A stretch of DNA of 64,000 nucleotides from Actinacidiphila yanglinensis (GTDB taxonomy: Bacteria; Actinomycetota; Actinomycetes; Streptomycetales; Streptomycetaceae): the NCBI RefSeq assembly GCF_900107965.1, contig NZ_FNVU01000001.1:310001-374000 (forward strand), given 5' to 3'. The notes beneath the pieces were generated by a model, which saw nothing but the letters and a program-made list of their open reading frames with translations, was not told the origin of the DNA and ran no database searches. Made by a program: the position numbers and the translations under genes. This document shows positions 28,301-35,859 of the stretch, piece by piece. The first letter of the stretch is position 1. Each line of letters begins with the position of its first letter.

Positions 28301-29481
28301 GGGCTGCCGGGCACCGGCATCGGGGTGATCCGCACCGCGAGCGCCTGCGCGCCCTTGGCGGCCAGTTGACCGGTCACGTCGACGGCGGACCGGGCGAACG
28401 GGTGGGCCATGGTGCCCACCTGCGTGCCGTTGAGCCAGATGTCGGCCTGGTGGTTGATGCCGTCGAACTCCAGCCAGACGTGCCGGCCGGCGCCGGTGCG
28501 CAGCCCGCGCGGCAGGTCGAAGCCGCGGCGGTACCACCAGGAGTGGCGGGAGAGCGCCTCGGGGATCTGCAGGTTGTTCATGCCCGCCACCGGGTCGGGC
28601 AGCTTGCCCTGGTCCACCAGCGAGGTCAGCACGGTGCCGGGGACGGTCGCGGGCAGCCACGCGCTGTCGTCGAGGCCGGCCCGGGACAGGTCCGCGCCCT
28701 CGGCGCCGGCCCAGTCGTCCAGGGTGAGCGTCCAGCCGGACTCCAGCGGCACGGTGCCGTCGTCGGCGACCTTCAGCGCGGGGGCGTCGTGGTGGTGGGT
28801 GCCCCAGTCCGTCCAGCCGGTGGCGTCGGGGCGGTGGCCGGGGGCCGTTCCGTACACCTCGAAGCCGTTCAGGCCCAGCGGGTTGGCGGTGGAGCGCTTG
28901 CGCACGGTCAGCCGCACCCAGCGCGCCGCGACCGGCTTGTCCAGCGCGATGTCCACCACGCCGCCGGTCCCGGCGGTGGTCCGGTACACGCTGGTCCAGG
29001 AGGTGTGGTCGGTCGACGTCTCGACGACGAAGTCCACCGCGTAACTGGACAGGATCTCCTGCCCGGTGGTGCCGTCCCAGCGGTTGCCGCTCGGGCCCTC
29101 CAGGAAGACCGGGTCGCCATCCTTGGCCTCGAAGGTCAGCCGCAGCGAGGAGACCTGGCAGTTCGCCTCCAGGTCCACCGAGATCCATTGCGGGTCGCCG
29201 TCGGCCGCGCGCCACCCGCTGCCCTTCACGCCCGCCGAGGTGAGCCGGTCGACGACGAACGCCCCGGGCGTCGGGGCGTAGTCGGTGGAGGAGACGGATA
29301 TCGGGCGGTACGCGGCGAGTTCACCGGTTCCGGTGGAAGCGCCCGGCTTGGCGGAGCCCGCGGCGAAGCTGGTGCCGGGCAGCGCGAGTCCGAGGCCGAA
29401 GCCGGCGAGGAGGGTGGAACCGGTGGCGACGACGGAGCGTCTGGACGGGTGGCGCGGGGGCTGGGCAGGCGGGTTCGGCAT
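25387..29481 (-). CDS. Tat-exported GH2 glycosidase with nested discoidin domains
   Basis: The product is 1364 aa. A Tat signal (SRRSVVATGS, RR at 14-15) ends near residue 41. A first F5/8 type C module covers about 54-200, then the GH2 sugar-binding domain (SWWYRRGFDLP, FDGINHQADIWLNG) and an Ig-like domain. Two further F5/8C modules (about 575-860; each has TRWxSAxQDDxWIQVDLG) interrupt GH2 just before NGVRVFARGGNWGYDELL, after which the TIM barrel resumes. Catalytic acid/base is Glu970 in VWCGANEG and the nucleophile Glu1033 in GFHTEIG. The barrel most resembles exo-beta-glucosaminidase or beta-mannosidase-type GH2. ATG 29481 is chosen for GGAG 9 nt upstream; ATG 29496 is possible. A LacI-type operator lies upstream. 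Confidence 0.85.
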   Translation of the reverse strand: MPNPPAQPPRHPSRRSVVATGSTLLAGFGLGLALPGTSFAAGSAKPGASTGTGELAAYRPISVSSTDYAPTPGAFVVDRLTSAGVKGSGWRAADGDPQWISVDLEANCQVSSLRLTFEAKDGDPVFLEGPSGNRWDGTTGQEILSSYAVDFVVETSTDHTSWTSVYRTTAGTGGVVDIALDKPVAARWVRLTVRKRSTANPLGLNGFEVYGTAPGHRPDATGWTDWGTHHHDAPALKVADDGTVPLESGWTLTLDDWAGAEGADLSRAGLDDSAWLPATVPGTVLTSLVDQGKLPDPVAGMNNLQIPEALSRHSWWYRRGFDLPRGLRTGAGRHVWLEFDGINHQADIWLNGTQVGTMAHPFARSAVDVTGQLAAKGAQALAVRITPMPVPGSPGDKGPLGQSFVDAGANQMNLNSPTYLSVSGWDWMPAVRDRASGIWNHVRLRSTGHAVVGDARVDTKLPGLPATNSAELTITVPVRNADTASQRITVTASFDGITLSQAVTVAGGASTDVVFAPDSFSRLRLSDPKLWWPNGYGDAALHDLTLVASIGGQESDRRTTRFGIRQFGYEGDLPITFGASTDSYTQPVEVGDQQARYVRVKCLTRATGWGYSLWTFAVVDSTSGTDLALHATATASSTEDGSGNVASHVTDGDPTTRWASAAQDDVWIQVDLGSSVAFDRVDLTWEQAYAQSYVVQVSGDGSTWTDAKAVDNTAVPLPFNAGDASLQTEDFDARTARYVRLALATRATGYGFSLWSLSVIDSTSAGTDLALHKTATSSSDEDGSGNVAAHATDGNPGTRWSSAYQDDQWIQVDLGASVAFDRIVVLWEAAYAKTYTIQVSDDGTTWTDVTSVDNSPQPLKISVNGVRVFARGGNWGYDELLRRMPAERMDAAVRMHRDMNFTMIRNWVGCSDREEFFAACDEHGILVWNDFPNAWGMDPPDHDVYNAQARDTVLRYRIHPSVVVWCGANEGNPPAAIDDGMRDAVTDLAPGTLYQNNSAGGIITGGGPYNWVDPTKYFDPSTYGSHSFGFHTEIGMPVVSTAESMRNLVGDSTEWPIGTVWYHHDWSTNGNQQPQHYAEAIEARLDTATDLDDFTRKAQFVNYENTRAMFEAWNANLWQDATGLMLWMSHPAWHSTVWQTYDYDFDVNGVYYGARKACEPFHVQADLSKWQVVAVNHTPNAVKGATVTARLYDLDGHRLGAVRTAKVDVAASGTAPAFTAGWTDDLPDLHLLRLEFADAKGHVLSQNTYWRYRETADLKGLNSAKKTKVSADVGRVTGAGDGRQQLTATVRNTGASVAAMVRLSLLDDKSGQRVLPTLYGDNYLWLLPGESRTLTLSWPSGALPSGHPALRVEGYNAPRTVARG

Positions 29482-29556
29482 GCGCGGCGACTCCATTGCG
29501 AATCCATGTGCGAACGAGCTCGGGGGAGCGGAGCAGGCGGCGGTCCGGAGCGCACC

Positions 29557-29570
29557 TGACAACGTTGCCA
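29557..29570 (-). promoter_or_regulatory. LacI-type operator and -35 upstream of the GH2 gene
   Basis: TGACAACGTTGCCA is a 14-bp palindrome with one mismatch and the central CG typical of LacI-family operators. On the minus strand a TTGACA box (29595-29600) lies just upstream, so the operator would sit at or after the transcription start. No convincing -10 was found at 16-19 bp. Confidence 0.7.
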
Positions 29571-29915
29571 TAGGCTCCGTCCGCCGCCGGTTTCTGTCAA
29601 GTGCCCGCGGTGGAGGCGGCTTGGCGGGTGGGGTGCGGTCCACCACGTGCGGCCGGTTTCCGCAGGTCAGGGGATGAGGGGGTGGCGGGCGGCGGGGCCG
29701 GTGGATCACTTGTCAGGGGAGTGGCGGCAGTTGGCGGTGCGGCTTCCGCTTCGTGTGCGGCCCGTGCGCTCGCCGCTCGTACGGCGCCCCGGGTCCGGTA
29801 CGCGTCCGGTCGCGTCGTGTCCGCCGGGAAACGGGCGAAGGAACGTACGCCGAATGCCCTTGATGGGAGGATGCTTCGGAGACATCCGCGACAGCGCAGA
29901 GCAGGGGACGGGGCG

Positions 29916-30317
29916 GTGGCGGTGACCCGGCAGGACGCGGACGGGCTCGCCCGGGCCTGCCAGGACCTGGACGACATCCGCGCCGTCTGCGTCGATGCGT
30001 ACGGCGACGACGGCGCGGTGCGGCGCCTGCTCGCGGCGGTCGCGGACCGGCGGGACCTGCCCGCGCCGCTGCACGACCTGGACGCCGCGCTGGTCCGGGC
30101 CGGGGACGCGCTGGGCCTCCTGGCGCCCGGCTCGCGCGGCCTCCTCCTCCGCGAGGCGGCCGTCGGCCTCCACGCCGCCGATCTCGCCCGGCATCTGGGT
30201 CTCGACGTCACCGGCCTGCTCTCCCCGGAGACCGGCAACGAGCTGACCCAGCACCTCTTCACCGAACCCGAACCCCCCACGCCGCCCCTGCCCGGCAGCA
30301 GGACCGGCCGCCCCTGA
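29916..30317 (+). CDS. small helical protein of unknown function
   Basis: This 133-aa soluble protein is mostly helical with a Pro-rich tail. I do not recognise the family. Codon-position bias is strong, and a GTG start (29916, or 29922) follows a G-rich GGGGACGGGG stretch. It stands alone between the GH2 control region and a VOC gene. The 29482-29915 gap holds only the GH2 operator and -35 box. Confidence 0.5.
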   Translation: MAVTRQDADGLARACQDLDDIRAVCVDAYGDDGAVRRLLAAVADRRDLPAPLHDLDAALVRAGDALGLLAPGSRGLLLREAAVGLHAADLARHLGLDVTGLLSPETGNELTQHLFTEPEPPTPPLPGSRTGRP

Positions 30318-30369
30318 ACGCGGCGCCGACTCCTGCCGGTCGGGGCGGGGGTCGGGCAGACTGGGCGGC

Positions 30370-30741
30370 ATGCCCGTCGCGCTGCACCACATCGTCATCG
30401 ACGCCCACGACCTGCCCGCCCTGGCCCGGTTCTGGTCCGAGGCACTGCACTGGCGGGTGCTGTCCGAGCGGGAGCGGGAGATCGTGATCGGCCCGGACGA
30501 GAACGCGCCGGTGGGGATCTGCTTCATGCCGGTGACCGACCCCAAGGTCGTCAAGAACCGGTTGCACCTGGACCTGACGACCACCGCGGAGGACCGGGAC
30601 GCGGAGATCGCGCGCCTCCTCGCGCTCGGTGCCCGCAGGGCGGATGTCGGGCAGAGCGGCGAGGAGTCGTGGACGGTGCTGGCCGATCCGGAGGGGAACG
30701 AGTTCTGCGTGGTGCGCCCGAAGCGGACCCTCGTCGGCTGA
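30370..30741 (+). CDS. VOC/glyoxalase-like protein
   Basis: This 123-aa protein shows paired beta-alpha-beta-beta-beta halves: HHIVIDAHDLPALARFWSEAL at the start and WTVLADPEGNEFCVV at the end, with HLDLTTT between. Metal-ligand positions (His near 6, His near 66, Glu near 112) are plausible. The substrate is unknown. There is no Shine-Dalgarno, but CTGCCG, an 18-bp spacer and CAGACT end 7 nt before the ATG, so it may be leaderless. Confidence 0.8.
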   Translation: MPVALHHIVIDAHDLPALARFWSEALHWRVLSEREREIVIGPDENAPVGICFMPVTDPKVVKNRLHLDLTTTAEDRDAEIARLLALGARRADVGQSGEESWTVLADPEGNEFCVVRPKRTLVG

Positions 30742-30826
30742 GGGGGCCGCGAAGGGGCGGGCCCCGGCTGCCGGCGTGCCCTGGCCGCCGGTGGGGACGG
30801 CGACCGCACCGGCGCCGGGTGCGGCG

Positions 30827-31891
30827 TCAGCGGCGGGCCTCGATCGTCAGGCCGCCCTGGGTGACGTTGCGGATGTGGGCGCCGGCGAGCATGTCGTGCG
30901 GGAAGCCGAGCGCGACCGCACTGGCCGTGTCGAGGCGGGCGAGCTGGGCCGCGGTGAAATCGACCTCCAACGCCCCCAGGTTGCCCTCCAGTTGACCGAG
31001 GGTGCGGGCGCCGACGATCGGTGCCGTCACGCCCGGGTTCCGCAGGGTCCAGGCCAGCCCGACCTGCGCGGGGGTGCGGCCCGTCTCCGCGGCGACCTCC
31101 TTCACGACGTCGGCGATGTCCAGGTTGCGCGCGGTGAGCGTGCCCAGCGCGGCGTTGAAGCTCCTGCGGGTGCCGTCGCCGGACGCGACGTTCGCCGCGG
31201 TCAGGTCCTCGCGGCGGTACGTGCCGGCGAGCACCCCGCCGGCCAGCGGGGAGAACGGCACCACGCCCAGCCCCATCGCGCGGGCCATGGGGATCAGGTC
31301 GCGCTCCCCGGTGCGCTCGATCAGGTTGTACTCCAGCTGGAGCGCGACCAGCGGCGACCAGCCGCGCAGGTCCGCGATCGTCTGCATGCGCGCGATCTGC
31401 CAGGCCGGGGCGCTGGAGATCCCCACGTACAGGATCTTGCCCTGCCGTACGAGGTCGTCCATGCCGCGCAGGATCTCCTCGACCGGCGTGGTGGGGTCCC
31501 ACACGTGCAGGTAGAGCAGGTCGATGTAGTCCGTGCCGAGCCGCCGCAGGCTCGACTCCACCGCCGCGAACAGGTTCTTGCGGTGCGCGCCGCCGGAGTT
31601 CGGGTCGCCGGGCCGGCGCAGGGTGGTGTACTTCGTCGCCAGCACCAGGCGCTCGCGGCTGTCGCGGGCGAACTCGCCCAGCATCCGCTCCGAGGTGCCG
31701 CCGGTGTACGTGTCGGCGGTGTCGACGAAGTTGCCGCCCCCCTCGACGTAGCGGTCGAACAGCTTGCGTGCCTCGTCCTTCTCTGCGCCCCAGCCCCACT
31801 CGGTGCCGAAGGTCGCCGCGCCCAGGGCCAGCGGTGAGACCCGCAGCCCGGAGCGGCCCAGCAGCCGGTAGGTGTCGAGGGTGAGCGGCAT
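30827..31891 (-). CDS. aldo/keto reductase (second)
   Basis: This 354-aa AKR has Asp/Tyr in NFVDTADTYTGGTSE, Lys in LVLATKYTTL and His in IDLLYLHVWD. ATG 31891 is set by AGGAGGACACG. It is divergent from an MmyB-type regulator with 118 bp between the starts, a layout in which the regulator usually controls the reductase. It is not close to the AKR at 23532 beyond family level. Confidence 0.88.
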   Translation of the reverse strand: MPLTLDTYRLLGRSGLRVSPLALGAATFGTEWGWGAEKDEARKLFDRYVEGGGNFVDTADTYTGGTSERMLGEFARDSRERLVLATKYTTLRRPGDPNSGGAHRKNLFAAVESSLRRLGTDYIDLLYLHVWDPTTPVEEILRGMDDLVRQGKILYVGISSAPAWQIARMQTIADLRGWSPLVALQLEYNLIERTGERDLIPMARAMGLGVVPFSPLAGGVLAGTYRREDLTAANVASGDGTRRSFNAALGTLTARNLDIADVVKEVAAETGRTPAQVGLAWTLRNPGVTAPIVGARTLGQLEGNLGALEVDFTAAQLARLDTASAVALGFPHDMLAGAHIRNVTQGGLTIEARR

Positions 31892-32009
31892 CGTGTCCTC
31901 CTGGGGTGGTGATCGTCGTCGGGAACGAGCCTGTGCCGGCCGCGCGCCAGGGGTAAGGGAGGGAGCTTCCTGGGAAGACGGGTCCCACCCTCGGTGTTGC
32001 ACGAGCGTG

Positions 32010-32840
32010 ATGACTCGGACCGTCGACAGCACGCGGGAGCTGGCCGCCTTCCTGCGGTCCCGGCGCGAGGGCCTGGACCCGGGCGAGGTCGGGCTGCCCA
32101 CGCGGCGGCAGGCCCGGCGGACCCCGGGGCTGCGCCGCGAGGAGGTCGCCGAGCTGGCCGGGGTGAGCGTCGACTACGTCGTGCGGCTGGAGCAGGGGCG
32201 CGGGCTGCGGCCGTCGGCGGACGTGGTGGAGGGGCTGGCCCGGGCGCTGCGCCTGACCCCGGTCGAGCGTGCCTACCTCTTCGGTCTGGCCGGGCACCGA
32301 GCCCGCGGCGCGGACGCGCCCGACACCACCGCGGCGCCCCCGCTGGCCGGGCTGGTCGCCGACCTGTCACCCCTGCCGGCCATGCTGACGAACCACCGGT
32401 ACGACATCCTCGCCTGGAACCGCGAGATGACCCGGCTGCTGCTGGACTTCGGCACCCTGCCCCCGGAGCAGCGCAACGCGATGTGGCTGTGCCTGCGGCA
32501 TCCGCGGATCCGCGGGCTCTACGTCGACCGCGAGCGCGTCGTCCGGGACGGCGTCGCCCATCTGCGCACCGCGTGGGCGGCGCACCCCGACGACCGGGCG
32601 CTGAGCGGCCTCATCGCCGGGTTCCTCACCCACGACGAGGAGTTCGCGCGGCTGTGGGACGAGCGCGACATCCGGGTCAACGGCCGCGGGCACAAGGCCC
32701 TGCGGCACCCCGAGGCCGGCGTGCTGACGGTGAACTTCGACCTGCTGGTTCCGCTCCAGGACCCGAACCAGCGGCTGCTCGTCTTCCGCCCCGCGGACGA
32801 GGAGAGCCGGTCGGCCCTGGACCGGCTGTGCGCCCGGTGA
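32010..32840 (+). CDS. XRE-family regulator with MmyB-type ligand-binding domain
   Basis: This 276-aa protein has an N-terminal helix-turn-helix (REEVAELAGVSVDYVVRLEQ at about 39-58) followed by an MmyB-like PAS-type domain (MLTNHRYDILAWNREMTRLL, then HPEAGVLTVNFDLL). Members often bind fatty-acid-like ligands and control adjacent reductases, which matches the divergent aldo/keto reductase. ATG 32010 is chosen; GTG 32007 directly precedes it. Confidence 0.87.
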   Translation: MTRTVDSTRELAAFLRSRREGLDPGEVGLPTRRQARRTPGLRREEVAELAGVSVDYVVRLEQGRGLRPSADVVEGLARALRLTPVERAYLFGLAGHRARGADAPDTTAAPPLAGLVADLSPLPAMLTNHRYDILAWNREMTRLLLDFGTLPPEQRNAMWLCLRHPRIRGLYVDRERVVRDGVAHLRTAWAAHPDDRALSGLIAGFLTHDEEFARLWDERDIRVNGRGHKALRHPEAGVLTVNFDLLVPLQDPNQRLLVFRPADEESRSALDRLCAR

Positions 32841-33324
32841 GGCCGCACGCGTCCCTGGGGGTGCGTGGGAAACCGCACGAGAGCCCACCACCGGCGGGCG
32901 GCCGGGAGCGGACCGGGACCGCCACGGCGGCCCGCCGCGCACCCGCCTCTAGGCGGTGGCCGCCGCCGCGCCGGCGTCGGAGGGCACCCGTCCGCCCGGG
33001 TCCGTACGAGGCCGCGCCCGCGGAGCGTACGGATCTCCGCCCGGACGACAGGTTCCGGACCGCCGCGGTGTCCGTCCTGACGACATCCCCGGCGATCCGC
33101 GCCCGTACCCGGATCGCCGGGGCGGTCCGAGCCGGTCGTGCTGTCGCACCTGGCGGGCACGGCGCGGGCGACTCCCGGGCACCACTCAGGCGCGTCGCGG
33201 GCACCTCGCGGGCGCCGGGGGACGGGTCCGATCGTGCCGCGCGGGACCCGGGTGATATGCCTGTGCGGGGGAGGGAATCCGCCGGTCCGGAAGGCCCGGC
33301 GGGAGGCAGCGACGAGGAGCCACA
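32841..33324. other. intergenic stretch, nothing recognised
   Basis: This is about 480 bp of high-GC sequence without a supportable gene. Short open frames lack ribosome sites. It presumably holds the promoter of the LLM/PPOX pair. Confidence 0.45.
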
Positions 33325-34149
33325 GTGAAGTTCGGGATCTCCACCTTCATCACCGACCGGAGCATCCGGCCCGCCCCCCTCGGGCGGGCCCTGGAGGAGC
33401 GCGCGTTCGACTCCCTGTTCATCGCGGAGCACAGCCACATCCCGGCCGACCGGAGTTCGGAGTACCCCGGCGGCGGCGAGCTGCCGGAGATGTACTACCG
33501 CACGCTGGACCCCTTCGTGGCACTGACCGCGGTCGCCTCGGTCACCGAGGAGCTGCTGGTGGGCACCGGTATCGCGCTGATCGCCCAGCGCGACCCGATC
33601 CACATGGCGAAGGAGGTCGCCTCACTCGACCTGGTCTCCGGCGGGCGGTTCGTCTTCGGCGTCGGCGTCGGCTGGAACCGCGAGGAGATGGCCAACCACG
33701 GCACCGACCCCGCCAGCCGCGGCCGGCTCGCCAACGAGCGGCTGCGCGCGATGATCGAGCTGTGGACGCAGGAGAAGGCCGAGTTCCACGGCGAGTTCGT
33801 CGACTTCGACCCGGTCTACGCCTGGCCGAAGCCGGTCCGGCGGCCGCACCCTCCGATCTACGTCGGCGGCGGCCAGGCCGCCTTCCCCAGGGTCGCCGAG
33901 TTCGGCGATGCCTGGCTGGCCAACAGCCTCCCGCCGAAGGTGATGGGGGAGCGGATGAAGGAACTGCGCGCGGTCGCGGGCCGCGACATCCCCGTCACGG
34001 TGTACGGGGCGAAGGCCGAGCCCGAGACGGTCGAGGGGTACGCCGAGCTCGGCGTGGAGCGGGTGCAGTTCATGCTGCCGTCGGTTGCCGAGCCGGCCGC
34101 GCTGGAGCGCCTCGACGCGTTCGCCGAGCTCGCGGCCCGCTACCGCTGA
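33325..34149 (+). CDS. LLM-class F420-dependent oxidoreductase
   Basis: This 274-aa luciferase-like protein resembles the TIGR03619 type: FDSLFIAEHSHIP, SLDLVSGGRFVFGVGVGWN and RRPHPPIYVGGG. GTG 33325 has GAGGAG upstream. Its stop TGA shares one base with the ATG of the next gene (TGATG), so the pair is translationally coupled and probably shares F420 chemistry. Confidence 0.88.
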   Translation: MKFGISTFITDRSIRPAPLGRALEERAFDSLFIAEHSHIPADRSSEYPGGGELPEMYYRTLDPFVALTAVASVTEELLVGTGIALIAQRDPIHMAKEVASLDLVSGGRFVFGVGVGWNREEMANHGTDPASRGRLANERLRAMIELWTQEKAEFHGEFVDFDPVYAWPKPVRRPHPPIYVGGGQAAFPRVAEFGDAWLANSLPPKVMGERMKELRAVAGRDIPVTVYGAKAEPETVEGYAELGVERVQFMLPSVAEPAALERLDAFAELAARYR

Positions 34150-34643
34150 TGCCCGGCCTCGCTCCGGCCGAGGCCCGCGCACGGTTCGCGGCATCCCGGA
34201 TCGCCCGCCTGGCGACCGCGGATGCCGCGGGCCGCCCGCACCTGGTGCCGGTCGTCTTCGTGGTGGACGGCGACCGGGTGGCCATGGCCGTCGACCACAA
34301 GCCCAAGCGGTCGCCCCGGCTCAAACGGCTGGCCAACATCCGTGCCAACCCCGCCGTGTGCCTGCTCGCCGACGCGTACGACGAGGACTGGGACCGGCTG
34401 TGGTGGGTCCGGGCCGACGGTTCGGCCCGCGTCCTGCCGCCCGCCGCGGAAACCGTCGCGGAGCCCGCGGCGGAGACGGTCGCGGGGTCCGCCGCGGAAC
34501 CCGCCGCCCCGGACGCCGCCGCGTCCGCCCGCTGGACGGAACTGCTCGCGGCCAAGTACCCGCGGCAGTACACCGGACGGCATCCGGAGGGCGAGGTCGT
34601 GGAGATCGCCGTCACCGCGTGGACCGGCTGGCGCGCGACCTGA
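34149..34643 (+). CDS. PPOX-class F420-binding protein (TIGR03668-like)
   Basis: This 164-aa split-barrel protein has RIARLATADAAGRPHLVPVV at the N-terminus and KPKRSPRLKRLANIRANP in the cofactor region, typical of FDOR-B F420 proteins. A low-complexity insert near residues 98-124 (ETVAEPAAETVAGSAAEPAA) separates the RADGSARVL strand from the last helix. It looks like a local expansion of a 24-27-nt unit. It overlaps the LLM gene by one base. Confidence 0.83.
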   Translation: MPGLAPAEARARFAASRIARLATADAAGRPHLVPVVFVVDGDRVAMAVDHKPKRSPRLKRLANIRANPAVCLLADAYDEDWDRLWWVRADGSARVLPPAAETVAEPAAETVAGSAAEPAAPDAAASARWTELLAAKYPRQYTGRHPEGEVVEIAVTAWTGWRAT

Positions 34644-34756
34644 CCCGGTTGCCCCGCGGCGCGTGACGCGCGGGTCCGGTGGGGCGTTACCGGACCCGCG
34701 GGGCCGCGGCGCCCCGCCGGGAACCCGAACCCGCCGCTGGACAAGGGGAGACGACG

Positions 34757-35545
34757 ATGACGAACCTGCCCGACGTGGTGTCGCGCGAGGAGTGGCGCGC
34801 CGCCCGCAAGGAACTCCTGGCCGAGGAGAAGCAGCTCACCCGGGCGCGCGACCGCGTCAACGCCGCCCGCCGCCGGCTGCCGATGGTCCGGATCGACAAG
34901 CCGTACACCTTCCGGGGCCCGGACGGCGAGGTGGGACTGCTCGACCTGTTCGAGGGGCGGCCGCAACTGGTCGTCCACCACTTCATGTGGGCCTACGACA
35001 CCGACGAGAACGGCGTCGAGCAGCCCCGCGACACGGGCTGCCCCAGCTGCGCGTCCGCGGCCGACGGGATCGCCGGACTGCGGGCGTTGCACGCCCGCAA
35101 CACCACGCTGGCCGCGATCACGCGCGCCCCCTACCCGAAACTCGCCGCCTTCCGCGACCGGATGGGCTGGACGTCCCCCTGGTACTCCTCGGCCGGCAGC
35201 GACTTCAACCACGACTTCCACGCGACCGTCGACGACCGGGTCGCGCCGGTCGAGGTCTTCCACCGCACCGAGGCCGAACTCGCCGCGGCCGGGACCCCCT
35301 GGTCGGCGGAGATGCGCGGCGACTGGCCCGGGATCAGCGCGTTCCTGCGCGTCGGGGACGAGGTCTTCCACACGTACGCGACCTTCGGCCGGGGCATCGA
35401 GGAGTTCCACAACGGCTACCCGTACCTCGACCTGACCGCGCTCGGCCGCCAGGAGGCGTGGGAGGAGCCGAAGGACCGCGCGGTCCCGCTCGGGCGCCAA
35501 GTGGGCGGCCCCGGGATGCGGTTCCCGGACGAGTACGACGCCTGA
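34757..35545 (+). CDS. DUF899 thioredoxin-fold protein
   Basis: This 262-aa protein has the DUF899 pattern: a helical N-terminus with REEWRAARKELLAEEK, RLPMVRIDKPYTFRGPDG, LVVHHFMWAY, then DTGCPSCASAADG with a CxxC at the thioredoxin-like position, and FNHDFHATVDD. The function of the family is not established; a redox role is inferred from the fold. ATG 34757 has GGGGAG 8 nt upstream. Confidence 0.85.
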   Translation: MTNLPDVVSREEWRAARKELLAEEKQLTRARDRVNAARRRLPMVRIDKPYTFRGPDGEVGLLDLFEGRPQLVVHHFMWAYDTDENGVEQPRDTGCPSCASAADGIAGLRALHARNTTLAAITRAPYPKLAAFRDRMGWTSPWYSSAGSDFNHDFHATVDDRVAPVEVFHRTEAELAAAGTPWSAEMRGDWPGISAFLRVGDEVFHTYATFGRGIEEFHNGYPYLDLTALGRQEAWEEPKDRAVPLGRQVGGPGMRFPDEYDA

Positions 35546-35804
35546 GGCCCGGCGGAGGCGGCCGGGCGGCCGGGTGAGGCGTCCCGCCGCCCGCCCGGGT
35601 CCCGCCAACCGCGGTGCCCGGCAGCCGCGTTCGGGCCCCGCCGCGCGCGTCGGGCGTTCACCCGCCGCGCGGCCGCGCCACCCGGCCCAGGGTCCGCCCC
35701 GCCACGCACCTGCGCTTTCCCGCGGACCCGATCCGGAATCCGGCCTGCGCTTTCTCTGTACGGGCGCTGTGAGGCTGATGTAACGTCGCCGACGTACATG
35801 GGGC

Positions 35805-35818
35805 TTGAATCGATTCAA
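35805..35818 (+). promoter_or_regulatory. perfect LacI-type operator upstream of the rhamnosidase
   Basis: TTGAATCGATTCAA is a perfect 14-bp palindrome with central CG, 42 bp before the GTG start, where it would block transcription or elongation. In this organism group such sites are bound by LacI-family sugar repressors. No LacI gene is adjacent. The rest of the 314-bp gap (35546-35859) shows nothing further. Confidence 0.8.
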
Positions 35819-35859
35819 TCCCGGATTCAGCCTCGTCACCCGTCCCCGGAGGTGCCGTC

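Noticed and set aside
24208..29559. A 1783-codon plus-strand frame across the tetR and GH2 region
   Set aside because: It is antisense to a clear GH2 gene with Tat signal and catalytic motifs; no protein family is visible in it.
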